From NCBI GenBank assembly GCA_964391025.1, contig CAYMKJ010000022.1, forward strand, positions 1 through 31,460: a stretch of DNA of 31,460 nucleotides, given 5' to 3'. The position numbers and the translations under genes are program-made. The DNA comes from SHZI01 sp964391025. Lineage in GTDB: Bacteria; Pseudomonadota; Gammaproteobacteria; Steroidobacterales; GCA-2729495. Shown here piece by piece: positions 1 to 10,033 of this stretch (position 1 is the stretch's first letter; every line of letters starts with the position of its first letter). The notes beneath the pieces are model-generated. The model was not told where the DNA came from. It saw nothing but the letters and a program-made list of their open reading frames with translations, and did not search any database.

Positions 1-2
1 GC

Positions 3-1289
<1,287 letters not shown>

Positions 1290-1293
1290 CGGG

Positions 1294-2961
1294 CTAGAAC
1301 GAAACGCGCGCGCCCACCAGGAACTGGACCGAGTCGATATCGCCGGGGGCCCCAAGCGGAAAGGCCAGGTCCAGATAGATAACATTGCCTTGACCCGAGC
1401 GGGCATTGCCGAGCCGCAGGCCAAAGCCCACGTTGTACAGCCAGCCCAGGGGCGGAGAGGCCAGCGGGGCGTCACCCCACGTGCGCCCGGCGTCTGCGAA
1501 GACGGCGCCACCCACCCGGAAGAGACGGAACGGAAACCAGTCGGTGTAGTAGCGCTCTTCCACCGAGAACAGAGCCCGGTAGTCGCCGGTCTGGTACCGC
1601 AGGGGATAGCCCCGCAGACCGGAATCGCCGCCCAGCAACAGCTGGTGATCCAGATCCAGGTCGAATGCGCGCTGGCCGTTGGCGGCGACGGTAAAAACGT
1701 TTTTCTCATTGAACCGCAGGTAGTAGCGCGTGTCCGCAGACAAGAGGGAATCCGCAAGGCGTCCGGACTCCAGGCGTCCCGCCCAGGAACTCCCCATAAC
1801 GATCAGCCCCCGCTGCCCCACGTAGCTCCCCAGACGCCCACTCAACGCAAAGATCCCCGCGGAGCGGTCCGCACCAAAGGCTGTTGCCGACCAGCCCAGC
1901 TCCAGTCGCAGGGACTTGCCGAGAAAGACGTCTTCGGTGCGGCCAATCTGGTCCTGGTTGCGGGTCGTCTCGAAGGCGTCCTGGATGAGCTCAACCCCCA
2001 CCCAGGGGTATGAGAGCGTCCGGTCCTCCGGTAACAGCACCGTGGTCCCGTCGTCGCCAGCGTCTTCGAAGAGGCTGCGGTCGTAGCGGAAGCCGGCCAG
2101 CCAGCGGGTGGTCCAGCCATTGATGAGCCCGCGGGACAGGCCGCCTTCGACACCGTAGAAGTCATTCTGCTGGCGGAACTCGTTAATCTCTTCGCCGAGG
2201 TCATAAAGTGTGGTGATCTGGTCCTGGCTAAGGAGACTGGTGCCGGCACTCCAGCGCGTATCCAGTGAATAGAAGGGCCTCTTTAACGCAAGGCTGACCG
2301 TACTCCCGTCACTGGCGTCGATGTAGGCCGTGTCGATGGCCCACCAGGACTGGAAGAGGTTCTGGTCGCGAAAGTTCAGGAACACCCCCGACCTGTCGAC
2401 GTTGCTGGTGTAGCCGGCCGCCAGGTACTGCCCGCGACCGAGAAAGTTCGAATCCACGAGACGCAACACTGACTTGTCGGTACCACCGCTCCGGCTAACT
2501 CCGATACCCAGGCTCAGGCTCCAGACATCCCGCACCCGCACCAGCAGATCAACGGTGTTGGTCTCCCGATCGTAGGCGGTCGACTCTACAGCCGCGTCAT
2601 AGAGGTACTTTCTGCCGCGCAGGATGCGGGCCGTCTCCTCCGCGCGCTGGACCGAGTAGGGTTCGCCGGTTTTCAGCAGAACCTGGGCCCGGATGGTGTC
2701 GTCGCGCGTGTGTCGATGAAGTCTGTTGGCGAGGCGGTAGAGGGCCCGGTCCTCGAGGGGATCTGCTTCATTGAAGATCTTGTCGACCTCGATCCCGATG
2801 CGCCCGACGATGGCCCCCCGGCGCTCCAGTTCCTCGGGGGCGGGAATAGCAGGGATCTGTCCCGCTCCGGCCAGGGCTGTCGGCCCTGAAATGGCGGGCA
2901 GATCTGCCGCACTCGCCAGACCGGCCGCCAGCAGACCAAGGCTTAGCGCGATATGCCGCAT
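1294..2961 (-). CDS. POTRA-domain outer-membrane beta-barrel protein (Omp85/BamA-TamA superfamily)
   Basis: This is a predicted outer-membrane protein of 555 residues. The ATG at 2961 is chosen because it is followed at once by a signal peptide (MRHIALSLGLLAAGLASA, then AD). The open frame extends about 620 bp further upstream, but that extension has no secretion signal and covers the divergent small ORFs. Residues about 51-146 look like a single POTRA domain (DDTIRAQVLLKTGEPYS, then a YLYDAAVES strand and VDLLVRVRDVW). Residues from about 150 form the barrel, with the conserved GDSGLRGYPL segment, a VFADAGRTW strand and a terminal aromatic (ARVSF) typical of BAM substrates. One POTRA is fewer than BamA (five) or TamA (three), so this is neither. 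Substrate or partner is unknown. No partner exoprotein gene is adjacent, which argues against classic two-partner secretion. Confidence 0.85.
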   Translation of the reverse strand: MRHIALSLGLLAAGLASAADLPAISGPTALAGAGQIPAIPAPEELERRGAIVGRIGIEVDKIFNEADPLEDRALYRLANRLHRHTRDDTIRAQVLLKTGEPYSVQRAEETARILRGRKYLYDAAVESTAYDRETNTVDLLVRVRDVWSLSLGIGVSRSGGTDKSVLRLVDSNFLGRGQYLAAGYTSNVDRSGVFLNFRDQNLFQSWWAIDTAYIDASDGSTVSLALKRPFYSLDTRWSAGTSLLSQDQITTLYDLGEEINEFRQQNDFYGVEGGLSRGLINGWTTRWLAGFRYDRSLFEDAGDDGTTVLLPEDRTLSYPWVGVELIQDAFETTRNQDQIGRTEDVFLGKSLRLELGWSATAFGADRSAGIFALSGRLGSYVGQRGLIVMGSSWAGRLESGRLADSLLSADTRYYLRFNEKNVFTVAANGQRAFDLDLDHQLLLGGDSGLRGYPLRYQTGDYRALFSVEERYYTDWFPFRLFRVGGAVFADAGRTWGDAPLASPPLGWLYNVGFGLRLGNARSGQGNVIYLDLAFPLGAPGDIDSVQFLVGARVSF

Positions 2962-3119
2962 ACGCGGTTTTACCCCAGAGACCCACCCAGACACCCAACG
3001 GCAGGGTAGCCCTCTGCGGGTTGGGACGACCCGGCCCGGGCGAATCAATCGGTCCTGGGGGGGCGGACCCTCCGGATTCATGCGTATACTCCGACATCCC
3101 CGCAGCGTCTGGAGCGACA

Positions 3120-3281
3120 TTGGCCAAGCCAAACTACAACCAACAGAAGAAGCAGAAGGAACTCGCGCGGCAAGCCCGCCAGAACGAGAAGCGGCAGAAG
3201 CGGCAAGCCAAGAACGAGGCCCCCGCCACCACGGAGTCTGCCGGCTCAACGCCTCCCGGGAGTACCCCCGATGCCGGATAA
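3120..3281 (+). CDS. Small basic conserved hypothetical protein (53 aa)
   Basis: This short lysine/arginine/glutamine-rich protein starts at a TTG (LAKPNYNQQKKQKELARQ). The start is supported by a GGAG at 3111-3114, five bases before it. The first 30 residues are strongly helical and basic; the tail (ATTESAGSTPPGSTPDAG) is low complexity. Small proteins beginning with MAKPNY are recognisable as a widespread proteobacterial hypothetical family of unknown function. I infer nucleic-acid or ribosome contact only from charge. It overlaps the next ORF by 11 bp, so the two are probably translated together. The 158-bp gap to the divergent outer-membrane protein gene holds a possible -10 (TATACT at 3085-3090) without a good -35. 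Confidence 0.6.
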   Translation: MAKPNYNQQKKQKELARQARQNEKRQKRQAKNEAPATTESAGSTPPGSTPDAG

Positions 3282-3588
3282 ACCCTGGACCCCGTTTGGG
3301 CGCACACCGCTCCCGTTTGCGGGCGAAGCCCCGGACGAGTTTCGCACCCGCATATTGCAGCAACAGGCGGATACCGCTGAACGTCGGCGTCAGGATCTCA
3401 AGGATCAGGCATCCACGCTCAAGACCCCGGCCGCCCGCATCCGTGTCTGGGAGCGACTGCACCACGCAAGATTGCCCAAGGATATGGCCCATGGGCTGGT
3501 GGCCGTCATTGCAGCCAGCACGGGCCTCACCGCAGAACAGGTGCAGGACGAACAGCGGGAGCGGTTTCGGATCGTGCCGCATGCTTAG
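3271..3588 (+). CDS. Hypothetical protein, 105 aa, coupled to the preceding small basic protein
   Basis: The ATG at 3271 lies inside the end of the previous ORF (11-bp overlap), suggesting translational coupling. The protein has no signal peptide or membrane segment. It begins MPDKPWTPFGRTPLPF, followed by a charged helical stretch (QQQADTAERRRQDLKDQAS) and a second half that looks globular (RIRVWERLHHARLPKDMAHGLVAVIAASTGLT). I do not recognise a named family. The ORF sits in a gene-sized slot between convergent or divergent neighbours and is the only sensible reading of it, so I consider it real. The stop is followed within 10 bp by a REP pair separating it from the convergent GGDEF/EAL gene. 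Confidence 0.6.
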   Translation: MPDKPWTPFGRTPLPFAGEAPDEFRTRILQQQADTAERRRQDLKDQASTLKTPAARIRVWERLHHARLPKDMAHGLVAVIAASTGLTAEQVQDEQRERFRIVPHA

Positions 3589-3592
3589 CTAT

Positions 3593-3640
3593 TGTAGGGG
3601 CGCCGACCCGCGCATCGGTCGCGGCTAAAGCTGCTCCTGC
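3593..3640. repeat. Degenerate GTAG-type REP pair (inverted)
   Basis: Two REP-like units face each other: one begins GTAGGGGCGCCGAC at 3594, and the other, read on the minus strand from about 3640, begins GCAGGAGCAGCTTTAGCCGC. It is the least conserved of the REP copies in this window. It lies between the 3' ends of two convergent genes (stops at 3588 and 3656), a classic REP position where it could also help end or stabilise both transcripts. Confidence 0.7.
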
Positions 3641-3655
3641 ACCCGCGTCGCGATC

Positions 3656-6463
3656 TCAGGCTGCGGACCGGGGCCGGGAAAACGCCGGCAGGCGATGGCG
3701 CCCGGTGGCGGTCAGGGGATCGTCCGGCGCATGGCCTTCCCAGAGCTGGGCGCGCCGGTCCGCAAAGGGCGACGAAGCCAGCGCTTGCAGGGTTGTCGAC
3801 GGGGCAAAGAGGAAGCCCTGCCCCGCCACACAACCCAGTGCCAGCAGCGCTGCCACCTGGTCCTCCTCCTCGATTCCTTCCGCCACCGTCTCGAGGCCCA
3901 GCGTGTCGCCGAGCATCACGACGGCGCGGGCCAGTTCCGGACCGTCGCCAGTCTCCGTGAGGCGGCTGACGAACGAGCGATCGATCTTCAGGATGTCGAT
4001 CGGGAAGCGGTGCAGGTACGAGAGTGACGAGTACCCCGTCCCGAAGTCATCGATCGCCAGGCGCACGCCCAGTGCCTTGAGATCCTGCAGCCGGGCCAGA
4101 TTGGCCTCGGTGTTGTGCATGATCGTGCTCTCGGTCAGTTCGATCACGAGATTCCCGGGCTCGAGGCCAGAACATTTCAGGGCCCGCGCGACGTCGGCCA
4201 CCAGGTCCGCGTGCTGCAGGTGCCGGCTGGAGATATTCACGGCCACACGCAGCCCCATGCCGCCCGCAATCGACTCCCGCCACTCCCGCACGCGGCAACA
4301 GGCCTCGATCAGCACCCAGCGGCCCAGCTCGATGACCTGCCCCGACTCCTCCGCGACCGGAATGAACCGACCCGGCAGCAACACGCCCTGCACGGGGTGA
4401 CGCCAGCGCACCAGTGCTTCCACACCCAGCAATCCGCGAGTGCGCAGATCGATCACCGGCTGGAACTCAATGAAGAACTCTTCCCGCTCCAGCGCCCTGC
4501 CGATGTCCTCCTCGGTCCGCAACCGTTCTTGCAGGACTTCCTGCATATGCGGCTGGAAGACGGCATGGCGCGCCTTCCCGCCCGCCTTGGCGCTGTACAT
4601 CGCAATGTCGGCGTTGCGGAGCAGCTCCTCGGTGGTGTCTTCCGGGCGGGAGAAGGTCACGCCGATGCTGGCGGCGACGTGGACCTCCGCCCCGTCGAGC
4701 AGCAGGGGCTCGGCGAAGGAGTCCGTGATGCTGACTGCCACGCGCTCCACGTCTGCGGGGCCAGTAACGCCCTCAATCAGGATGGCGAACTCGTCGCCGC
4801 CGAGGCGCGCCACGGTGTCAGCAGACCGGGTGCGCTGCACAAGGCGCTGGGCGGCGGCCTGCAGGAGTCGATCCCCGGCATCGTGGCCCAGGGAATCGTT
4901 CACGTTCTTGAAGTTGTCGAGATCGAGAAACATCACCGCGATCTGCTGCTGGGTCCGTTGTGCCAGAGTCAGGGCATGGTCTACGCGATTGCGGAACAGA
5001 CTGCGGTTGGCCAACAGCGTCAGCGGATCGTGGAATGCAAGTTGCCTCAGCTGTTCTTCGAGCACCTTGCGCTCGCTGACGTCGCGGAAATTAAGGGCCA
5101 GCCCGGCGATGGCCGGATCGTGGAGCAGATTGCTGCCCACGCTTTCCAGCGTGAAGCGCTGCGTGCCGCTCGAAACCTGCACCTCCACCGGTCCCACGGC
5201 CTTGCCGCGGGTTGCCGCCACTTCGGCGAGAAATCCGGCCAGGCGATCCCGGTCAGTATCCACCCAGAGGTCCAGCAGGTTTCGCCCTACCAGGTCGTCT
5301 GGCCGGCGGGCGAAGGTACGTTCCGCCGCTGGCGAGGCAAACTGCAGGCGTCCGTCCACATCGACGATCACGATGACGTCCGAGGCGTTGCGGATCAGGG
5401 ACGCGTACCGGGCTTCGACCAGGCGGGCCGCGCGCTGCTCACGCAGCAGCACGTCGTCGCGGAAGATCACTCCCTGGCGCACCATCAGGAGCAGGGTCAG
5501 GACAAAGATGATCATCGTCATGATCGTGGCGGGATCACTCACATCCCCACGGGTGAAGTACACCAGCACCAGGAATGACACGAGCATGGCTGCGTAGGGC
5601 AGCCCCTGGACCAGCGCGTTGTCCAGAGTGCGGGGCTCAGTGGTGTCCCGCACGGGACCACGAACCTGCTCCCGGGCTGCAGCACCGAGCACGATGTAGC
5701 ACGAGAGATAGACAGCGTCCGAGATCCCACCAGGCAGGTAGTTGCCCGTTACCTTCGACAGCGCCCAGACAATATCGGCCAGGAACATGGTGGCAAAACC
5801 GAGCGTGAGCAACACGAGGGTGCGACGCCGGAGCGGGCCACCACCACCCGCTATCAGCAGCATGCCGAAAGCCATCACCATCAGGCAGTTAAGCCCGATG
5901 TAAGTCTGGGTGAGCGCGTACTTGATCAGATCCGCTTCGCCGCCGGCCGCGGCCGGGCTGATCACGAAGAACCAGAAGAACGCGCCGAAGCCGAGCACCA
6001 GAATTGTGCCGTCAAGAGCAAGACGGCCCCAGGGGACACGCAGCGATGCGGCGCGAATCACCGTAAGGACGGCCGCGAAGACCAGCGGGTAGAACGCCAG
6101 GAAGAAGACGTCGCCCACCGAGGGGAACGGATCGCGATCGAAGAGCCAGTATGTGGAGTTGAGCAGGTTGCCGACGCAGTAGACCCCAAGCGCTGCGGCC
6201 AGGAGCCACCAGGTCCGCCGTACTGACGGGTTCTCAGCACTCCGGGCGGCGACCACGCTGAGGACGATCGTCGCGAGGCAGGCCGGCGAGTCGGAGTACA
6301 GGTTAAAGACCTGCAGGGCCCGGCCGCCGTCCGCATCGAGGACGTTCAGCAGGATGGCCGCCAGCGCATAGACGGCCAGCGCCACGGCAAGCCCGCCCGT
6401 CCAGCCCGCGGCGAAGGGCTGCTGACGCACGTCTGAATCAGTCCCAGGTTGGCCTGGCGGCAT
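3656..6463 (-). CDS. Membrane PAS-GGDEF-EAL cyclic-di-GMP signalling protein
   Basis: This is a 935-residue inner-membrane protein combining diguanylate cyclase and c-di-GMP phosphodiesterase domains. Residues about 20-345 contain roughly ten hydrophobic segments, a large uncharacterised membrane sensor. A PAS domain follows (about 355-465; YASLIRNASDVIVIVDVDGRLQFASPAAE). The GGDEF motif at 555-559 is intact, with an RxxD inhibitory site (RSAD, 546-549) exactly five residues before it. The EAL domain starts near 665, with EAL at 682-684, VNISSR, IELTES, IDDFGTGYSS, LKIDRSF, ETVAEGIE and QGFLFA all present. Both activities are therefore possible; which dominates cannot be read from sequence. 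No strong Shine-Dalgarno precedes the ATG at 6463. It is divergent from the dienelactone hydrolase gene across 164 bp. Ligand is unknown. Confidence 0.93.
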   Translation of the reverse strand: MPPGQPGTDSDVRQQPFAAGWTGGLAVALAVYALAAILLNVLDADGGRALQVFNLYSDSPACLATIVLSVVAARSAENPSVRRTWWLLAAALGVYCVGNLLNSTYWLFDRDPFPSVGDVFFLAFYPLVFAAVLTVIRAASLRVPWGRLALDGTILVLGFGAFFWFFVISPAAAGGEADLIKYALTQTYIGLNCLMVMAFGMLLIAGGGGPLRRRTLVLLTLGFATMFLADIVWALSKVTGNYLPGGISDAVYLSCYIVLGAAAREQVRGPVRDTTEPRTLDNALVQGLPYAAMLVSFLVLVYFTRGDVSDPATIMTMIIFVLTLLLMVRQGVIFRDDVLLREQRAARLVEARYASLIRNASDVIVIVDVDGRLQFASPAAERTFARRPDDLVGRNLLDLWVDTDRDRLAGFLAEVAATRGKAVGPVEVQVSSGTQRFTLESVGSNLLHDPAIAGLALNFRDVSERKVLEEQLRQLAFHDPLTLLANRSLFRNRVDHALTLAQRTQQQIAVMFLDLDNFKNVNDSLGHDAGDRLLQAAAQRLVQRTRSADTVARLGGDEFAILIEGVTGPADVERVAVSITDSFAEPLLLDGAEVHVAASIGVTFSRPEDTTEELLRNADIAMYSAKAGGKARHAVFQPHMQEVLQERLRTEEDIGRALEREEFFIEFQPVIDLRTRGLLGVEALVRWRHPVQGVLLPGRFIPVAEESGQVIELGRWVLIEACCRVREWRESIAGGMGLRVAVNISSRHLQHADLVADVARALKCSGLEPGNLVIELTESTIMHNTEANLARLQDLKALGVRLAIDDFGTGYSSLSYLHRFPIDILKIDRSFVSRLTETGDGPELARAVVMLGDTLGLETVAEGIEEEDQVAALLALGCVAGQGFLFAPSTTLQALASSPFADRRAQLWEGHAPDDPLTATGRHRLPAFSRPRSAA

Positions 6464-6627
6464 CTCGTCGTGCGCCCACAGCTGCGGAAATTGCCCCGCC
6501 CCAGTCGTATGGAGTCGGACCAGAGCCGTCAGACTTGAGCAAAATTCAGCGGGACGCTGCGAACTGCGTCACGCCACACGGGCCTGGAGCGTACCGCGTA
6601 GACTGGCTCACGTTCGGAGGGTTCAAC

Positions 6628-7449
6628 ATGACGGAGCAGGAGCCGGGTTACGCACGGGCGGTCCAACCGCTCGCCCCGAGCGCGATGACGACGGACGGCG
6701 ACGGCCTGGAAACCAGCGATATGAGGATCCCCGCGGCCGACGGGGACATCCCCGGGTTCTATGCCCGGCCGAAGTCCGCCGGGCCCCATCCCGTCGTCAT
6801 CGTGGTTCACGAGATCTTTGGGCTCCACGAGTACATCCGGGATGTCTGCCGGCGCCTGGCCAGAGCGGGCTATTTCAGCGTGGCACCTGATCTCTACCAG
6901 CGGCAGGGTGATGTATCGAAGATCGAGGAGATCTGGACGATCATCACCAGCGTGGTGGAGAAGGTCCCGGATGACCAGGTGCTGAGCGACCTCGACGCGA
7001 CAGTGGCCTGGGCAGCGGGGCATCCCCACGCCGACACCGGTCGGCTGGGGATCACGGGTTTTTGCTGGGGCGGGCGCTTCGTCTGGGTGTATTCCGCACA
7101 CCACCCCGGAATCCGGGCCGGTGTTGCCTGGTACGGGCGACTGGTCGGCGCGGGGCCCGGCATGTTGGGTCGCATAGCGCAGGGCCGGACGTATCCGATT
7201 GACGTCGCCGGCCGCCTCCATGGACCCGTCCTCGGGCTGCACGGTGACAAGGACATGTCCATACCAATGCCGAACGTGGAGCAGATGCGCACGGCGCTGG
7301 CGGCGGCTGGCGATCCGTCAGAGCTCGTCGTCTATCCCGGCGCCGACCACGGCTTTCACGCGGACTATCGGCCCCAGTATCACGCGTCGGCGGCCGCCGA
7401 CGGCTGGCAGCGGATGCTGGACTGGTTCCGCGACAACGGCGTGGCTTGA
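6628..7449 (+). CDS. Dienelactone hydrolase family protein
   Basis: This 273-residue alpha/beta hydrolase belongs to the dienelactone hydrolase family. The ATG at 6628 is preferred over upstream in-frame starts because GGAGG at 6616-6620 sits seven bases before it. The Cys-Asp-His triad is visible: Cys146 in GFCWGG, Asp209 in LHGDKDMSIP and His241 in GADHGFH. HEIFGLHEYIRD near residue 61 is the usual early motif. The first 30 residues are a non-conserved extension without a clear signal peptide, so a cytoplasmic enzyme is most likely. Substrate is not determinable: characterised relatives hydrolyse dienelactone, but most genomic copies have unknown substrates, and no aromatic-degradation genes are nearby. 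It is convergent with the exporter operon, whose last stop is at 7517. Confidence 0.9.
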   Translation: MTEQEPGYARAVQPLAPSAMTTDGDGLETSDMRIPAADGDIPGFYARPKSAGPHPVVIVVHEIFGLHEYIRDVCRRLARAGYFSVAPDLYQRQGDVSKIEEIWTIITSVVEKVPDDQVLSDLDATVAWAAGHPHADTGRLGITGFCWGGRFVWVYSAHHPGIRAGVAWYGRLVGAGPGMLGRIAQGRTYPIDVAGRLHGPVLGLHGDKDMSIPMPNVEQMRTALAAAGDPSELVVYPGADHGFHADYRPQYHASAAADGWQRMLDWFRDNGVA

Positions 7450-7516
7450 CCCGTGGAAATCGACATCATTCGGCATGAGATCGCGCTCCGCGTGCACGAT
7501 GACCCGGCCGACGGCA

Positions 7517-8866
7517 TCAGGCTGATCGGGGAACGGGTGCTGCCGGCCCTGCGTTAGTCTGCCTCGCCATCCCCACCAGCGATTCCAGCAGGACGCCCAG
7601 CGAATTGGCGAACTCCGCAAAGCGGCGCTCGTCGTTCTCGTCAAAGGGCCTGCCGTCACGGCGATTCAGTAACTGAGTCACCGCAAACACGCTACCCCTT
7701 ACGTTGTGCAGTGGCAGGCAGAGCACCGAGCGGGTCCTGAAGTTTGTGCGCCGGTCGATCTCGGGATTGAAGCGTGGATCCTCGTAGGCGTCCGCCACCC
7801 GAACGGTCTTGCCGGTAGTCGCTGCCGCGCCCGCGATGCCCGTTGCGAGCGGAATCCTGATGGCGTCGGCGTCCTGGGCGACACGCAGCACCAGTTGCTG
7901 GCGCTCATGATCCACGAGGAACACGGATGCGCGCTCGGCATTCATCAGTTCTCCGACGCGACAGGTAAAGACGCGCAGGGACTGCTCCAGCATGCTCTGG
8001 TAGGCCTCGTCCCCGGCACGTTCGATGGCCTGCAGGAAGTGCTGGGTCTCCTGGCTCAGGTCCTGCAGAGTCCGGCGAAACGTCTGCTCGTCCATGCCCG
8101 CGACCAGGTCCTCCAGGCGCTGCCGGTTCTTGCTCTCCGCGAGCGTGTGCATCAGTTGCTGGGTATTCGCGATGACCGCCTCCGTGAATGTGGATAGCCG
8201 TCCATCTTCCAGGTGCAGGATCCGGTCAGCAACGTCGAGGATGCGATTGTCGTGGGTGACCAGCAGGATCGTGGTCCCGTGCTCCCTGGCCAGTGCCTGC
8301 ATGCGGTCCACCACCTCCCGGCCGGAGGCCCGATCCAGTGATGCCGTCGGTTCGTCCGCCAGCAGCATCGCCGGCTCACCGACCAGTGCACGGGCGATAG
8401 CCACGCGCTGGCGCTGGCCGCCTGACATCTGGTCGGGCTTCTTGTCGATGTGTTCAGCCAGGCCGACCGCATCCAGCATTGCGTTGGCCCGCCTGCGCAG
8501 TTCGGCACGGCGAAACGTACCGGTCACTCGCAGACCGAGCTCGACGTTCTGCGAGGCCGTCAGCGCCGCGAGCAGGTTGTGCTGCTGGAAGATGAACCCG
8601 ATGCGCTTGCGAACCGCCTCCAGCGCAATGCTCCTGGCGCCCTGAAGCTCCTGGCCGAGTACGCGCACGCTCCCCTCCTGGGCCGAGCGCAGGGCGCCGA
8701 CGATCGTCAGCATCGTGGTCTTTCCGGAACCGGACGGCCCGGTAACGATGACGATCTCCCCGGCGGGGATGGTGGTCGTGATATCGCTCAACACCTGGCG
8801 GCGCAGCGGGCCCCTGCCAAACCAGTGATTCACATTCACCAGGGCGATCGGTGCCACATCACTCAT
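7517..8866 (-). CDS. ABC transporter ATPase fused to a C-terminal GAF domain (DevA-like)
   Basis: This 449-residue ATPase is the nucleotide-binding subunit for the permease encoded just upstream. Residues 1-230 form a complete MacB/LolD/DevA-type ABC domain: Walker A GPSGSGKT (43-50), Q-loop FIFQQHN, signature MSGGQRQR (147-154), Walker B MLLADEPT (167-174) and switch His205. A helical linker (about 232-290; AESKNRQRLEDLVAGMDEQTF) leads to a GAF domain (about 290-430). Its end reads QLLNRRDGRPFDENDERRF, fitting the N-K/R-x(n)-F-xxx-DE (NKFDE) pattern of cyclic-nucleotide-binding GAF domains, with N401, F408, D412 and E413. Ordinary ABC exporter ATPases of this family end near residue 230, so the GAF is an added sensor. 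The gene starts inside the permease stop (TGATG), indicating coupling. GAF ligand binding is inference. Confidence 0.92.
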   Translation of the reverse strand: MSDVAPIALVNVNHWFGRGPLRRQVLSDITTTIPAGEIVIVTGPSGSGKTTMLTIVGALRSAQEGSVRVLGQELQGARSIALEAVRKRIGFIFQQHNLLAALTASQNVELGLRVTGTFRRAELRRRANAMLDAVGLAEHIDKKPDQMSGGQRQRVAIARALVGEPAMLLADEPTASLDRASGREVVDRMQALAREHGTTILLVTHDNRILDVADRILHLEDGRLSTFTEAVIANTQQLMHTLAESKNRQRLEDLVAGMDEQTFRRTLQDLSQETQHFLQAIERAGDEAYQSMLEQSLRVFTCRVGELMNAERASVFLVDHERQQLVLRVAQDADAIRIPLATGIAGAAATTGKTVRVADAYEDPRFNPEIDRRTNFRTRSVLCLPLHNVRGSVFAVTQLLNRRDGRPFDENDERRFAEFANSLGVLLESLVGMARQTNAGPAAPVPRSA

Positions 8867-10029
8867 CAGAAGACTTCGGCCGGATCAAGCCGGCGAACCT
8901 TCCGCAACGCCAGCAGGCCGGACAGGCCGCACATCACGAGCGTCAGAACGAACACCAGCAGTGCGCGATCTGCGGTGAGATGCAGCGGCAGGCGAGTGGC
9001 ACTCGCCGCGAGCCCGGAGAGCCAGGCGGCCGCGGCCATGCCGGGCACGTAACCGAGCACCGCGAGGATCGCCGCTTCCTGGAGCACGATTCCGGAAACA
9101 AACCTGTTGCGATAGCCCATCGCGCGCAGAGTGGCGTACTCGTTGAGATGCTCGGATACATCGGCAAAGAGGATCTGGTAGACGATTATCGCGCCAACGA
9201 CGAAGCCCATGATCGCGCCGAAGGCGAAGATGTACCCGATCGGGGTGGCGCCATTCCAGTAGGCCGTTTCCCGGGCGATGAAATCGGGCTTGGTCAGCAC
9301 CAGAACATCCTTCGGCAAGTACTCGCGCAACCGGTCGCGCACCCGGATCGGGTCGGCGCCAGACCGGAGCCGGATGAGCCCCAGCTGGATATCGTCCCGG
9401 GAGCGCTCCGGGAATAGCCGCAGCCAGTTGTCGTCACTCGTCAGGATGGTTCCGTCGATCCCGAACGACGGGCCCACGTGGAAGAGTCCGACGATCTTTA
9501 CCTCCCGGTCATTGACCTCCGTGACGATCGGCCCCTCCGCGGCGAACTTCTCGCCGACGGGGCCAAACTCGGGCCGGGAAGCCGAATCGAAGAGCACGAC
9601 GTCCTGCTGTGCCAGCAAAGGACGACCCTCTGCAAAGCCCGGTGTATCGAGGACGTCATCATCCGGATCGAGGCCGATCACATTGATGCTGCGCCTCTCG
9701 TTGTTCCAGGGGTTCTTCCAGACCGCGGGGAAGATATAAACGGGACTGATGTCCGCAACGTCCTCCACGCCCAGCGCCTGGTACAGCCGGCGAATGGAGA
9801 ATGCCGCCGGGCGCACGATGAACGTGCTGTCAGGACTGAACAATGCAATGTCGTAGCGAAAGCGCTCGTGGAAGCGCAACGTGCTCTCGAACAGGGCCGC
9901 CCGGAAACCAAGCTGCATCATGATCAGCAGCACGGCAAAGGCGATGCCGGCGATCGCCACGGCCAGCCGCAGGGGCAGGTGCCGCAACTGGCGCCAGCCG
10001 AGCGGTGCGGACGGAAAATGCGACCACAT
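8866..10029 (-). CDS. FtsX/DevC-like ABC exporter permease
   Basis: This 387-residue permease has the MacB/FtsX topology. One transmembrane helix lies near the N-terminus (LAVAIAGIAFAVLLIMMQLGF), followed by a large periplasmic domain (about 45-255) and three C-terminal helices (GYIFAFGAIMGFVVGAIIVYQIL; EAAILAVLGYVPGMAAAAWLSGL; ALLVFVLTLVMCGLSGLLAL). The segment EYATLRAMGYRNRFVSGIVLQEA is typical of the FtsX-like domain that couples to the ATPase. The protein ends in the usual RRLDPAEVF. It is the third gene of a four-gene operon, 4 bp after the adaptor gene and overlapping the ATPase start. The closest functional model is cyanobacterial DevBCA, which exports glycolipids. Substrate here is unknown, but linkage to a phospholipase suggests a lipid or lipid-derived cargo. 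Confidence 0.9.
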   Translation of the reverse strand: MWSHFPSAPLGWRQLRHLPLRLAVAIAGIAFAVLLIMMQLGFRAALFESTLRFHERFRYDIALFSPDSTFIVRPAAFSIRRLYQALGVEDVADISPVYIFPAVWKNPWNNERRSINVIGLDPDDDVLDTPGFAEGRPLLAQQDVVLFDSASRPEFGPVGEKFAAEGPIVTEVNDREVKIVGLFHVGPSFGIDGTILTSDDNWLRLFPERSRDDIQLGLIRLRSGADPIRVRDRLREYLPKDVLVLTKPDFIARETAYWNGATPIGYIFAFGAIMGFVVGAIIVYQILFADVSEHLNEYATLRAMGYRNRFVSGIVLQEAAILAVLGYVPGMAAAAWLSGLAASATRLPLHLTADRALLVFVLTLVMCGLSGLLALRKVRRLDPAEVF

Positions 10030-10033
10030 GACG

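Noticed and set aside
2962..3582. N-terminal extension of the outer-membrane protein frame to 3582
   Set aside because: A signal peptide begins at 2961, and the extension overlaps two small plus-strand ORFs with better start signals.
7453..7557. A 34-codon GTG-started ORF after the dienelactone hydrolase gene
   Set aside because: No ribosome site, no recognisable similarity, and 41 bp overlap with the ABC-GAF gene end. It could be real but is not supportable.
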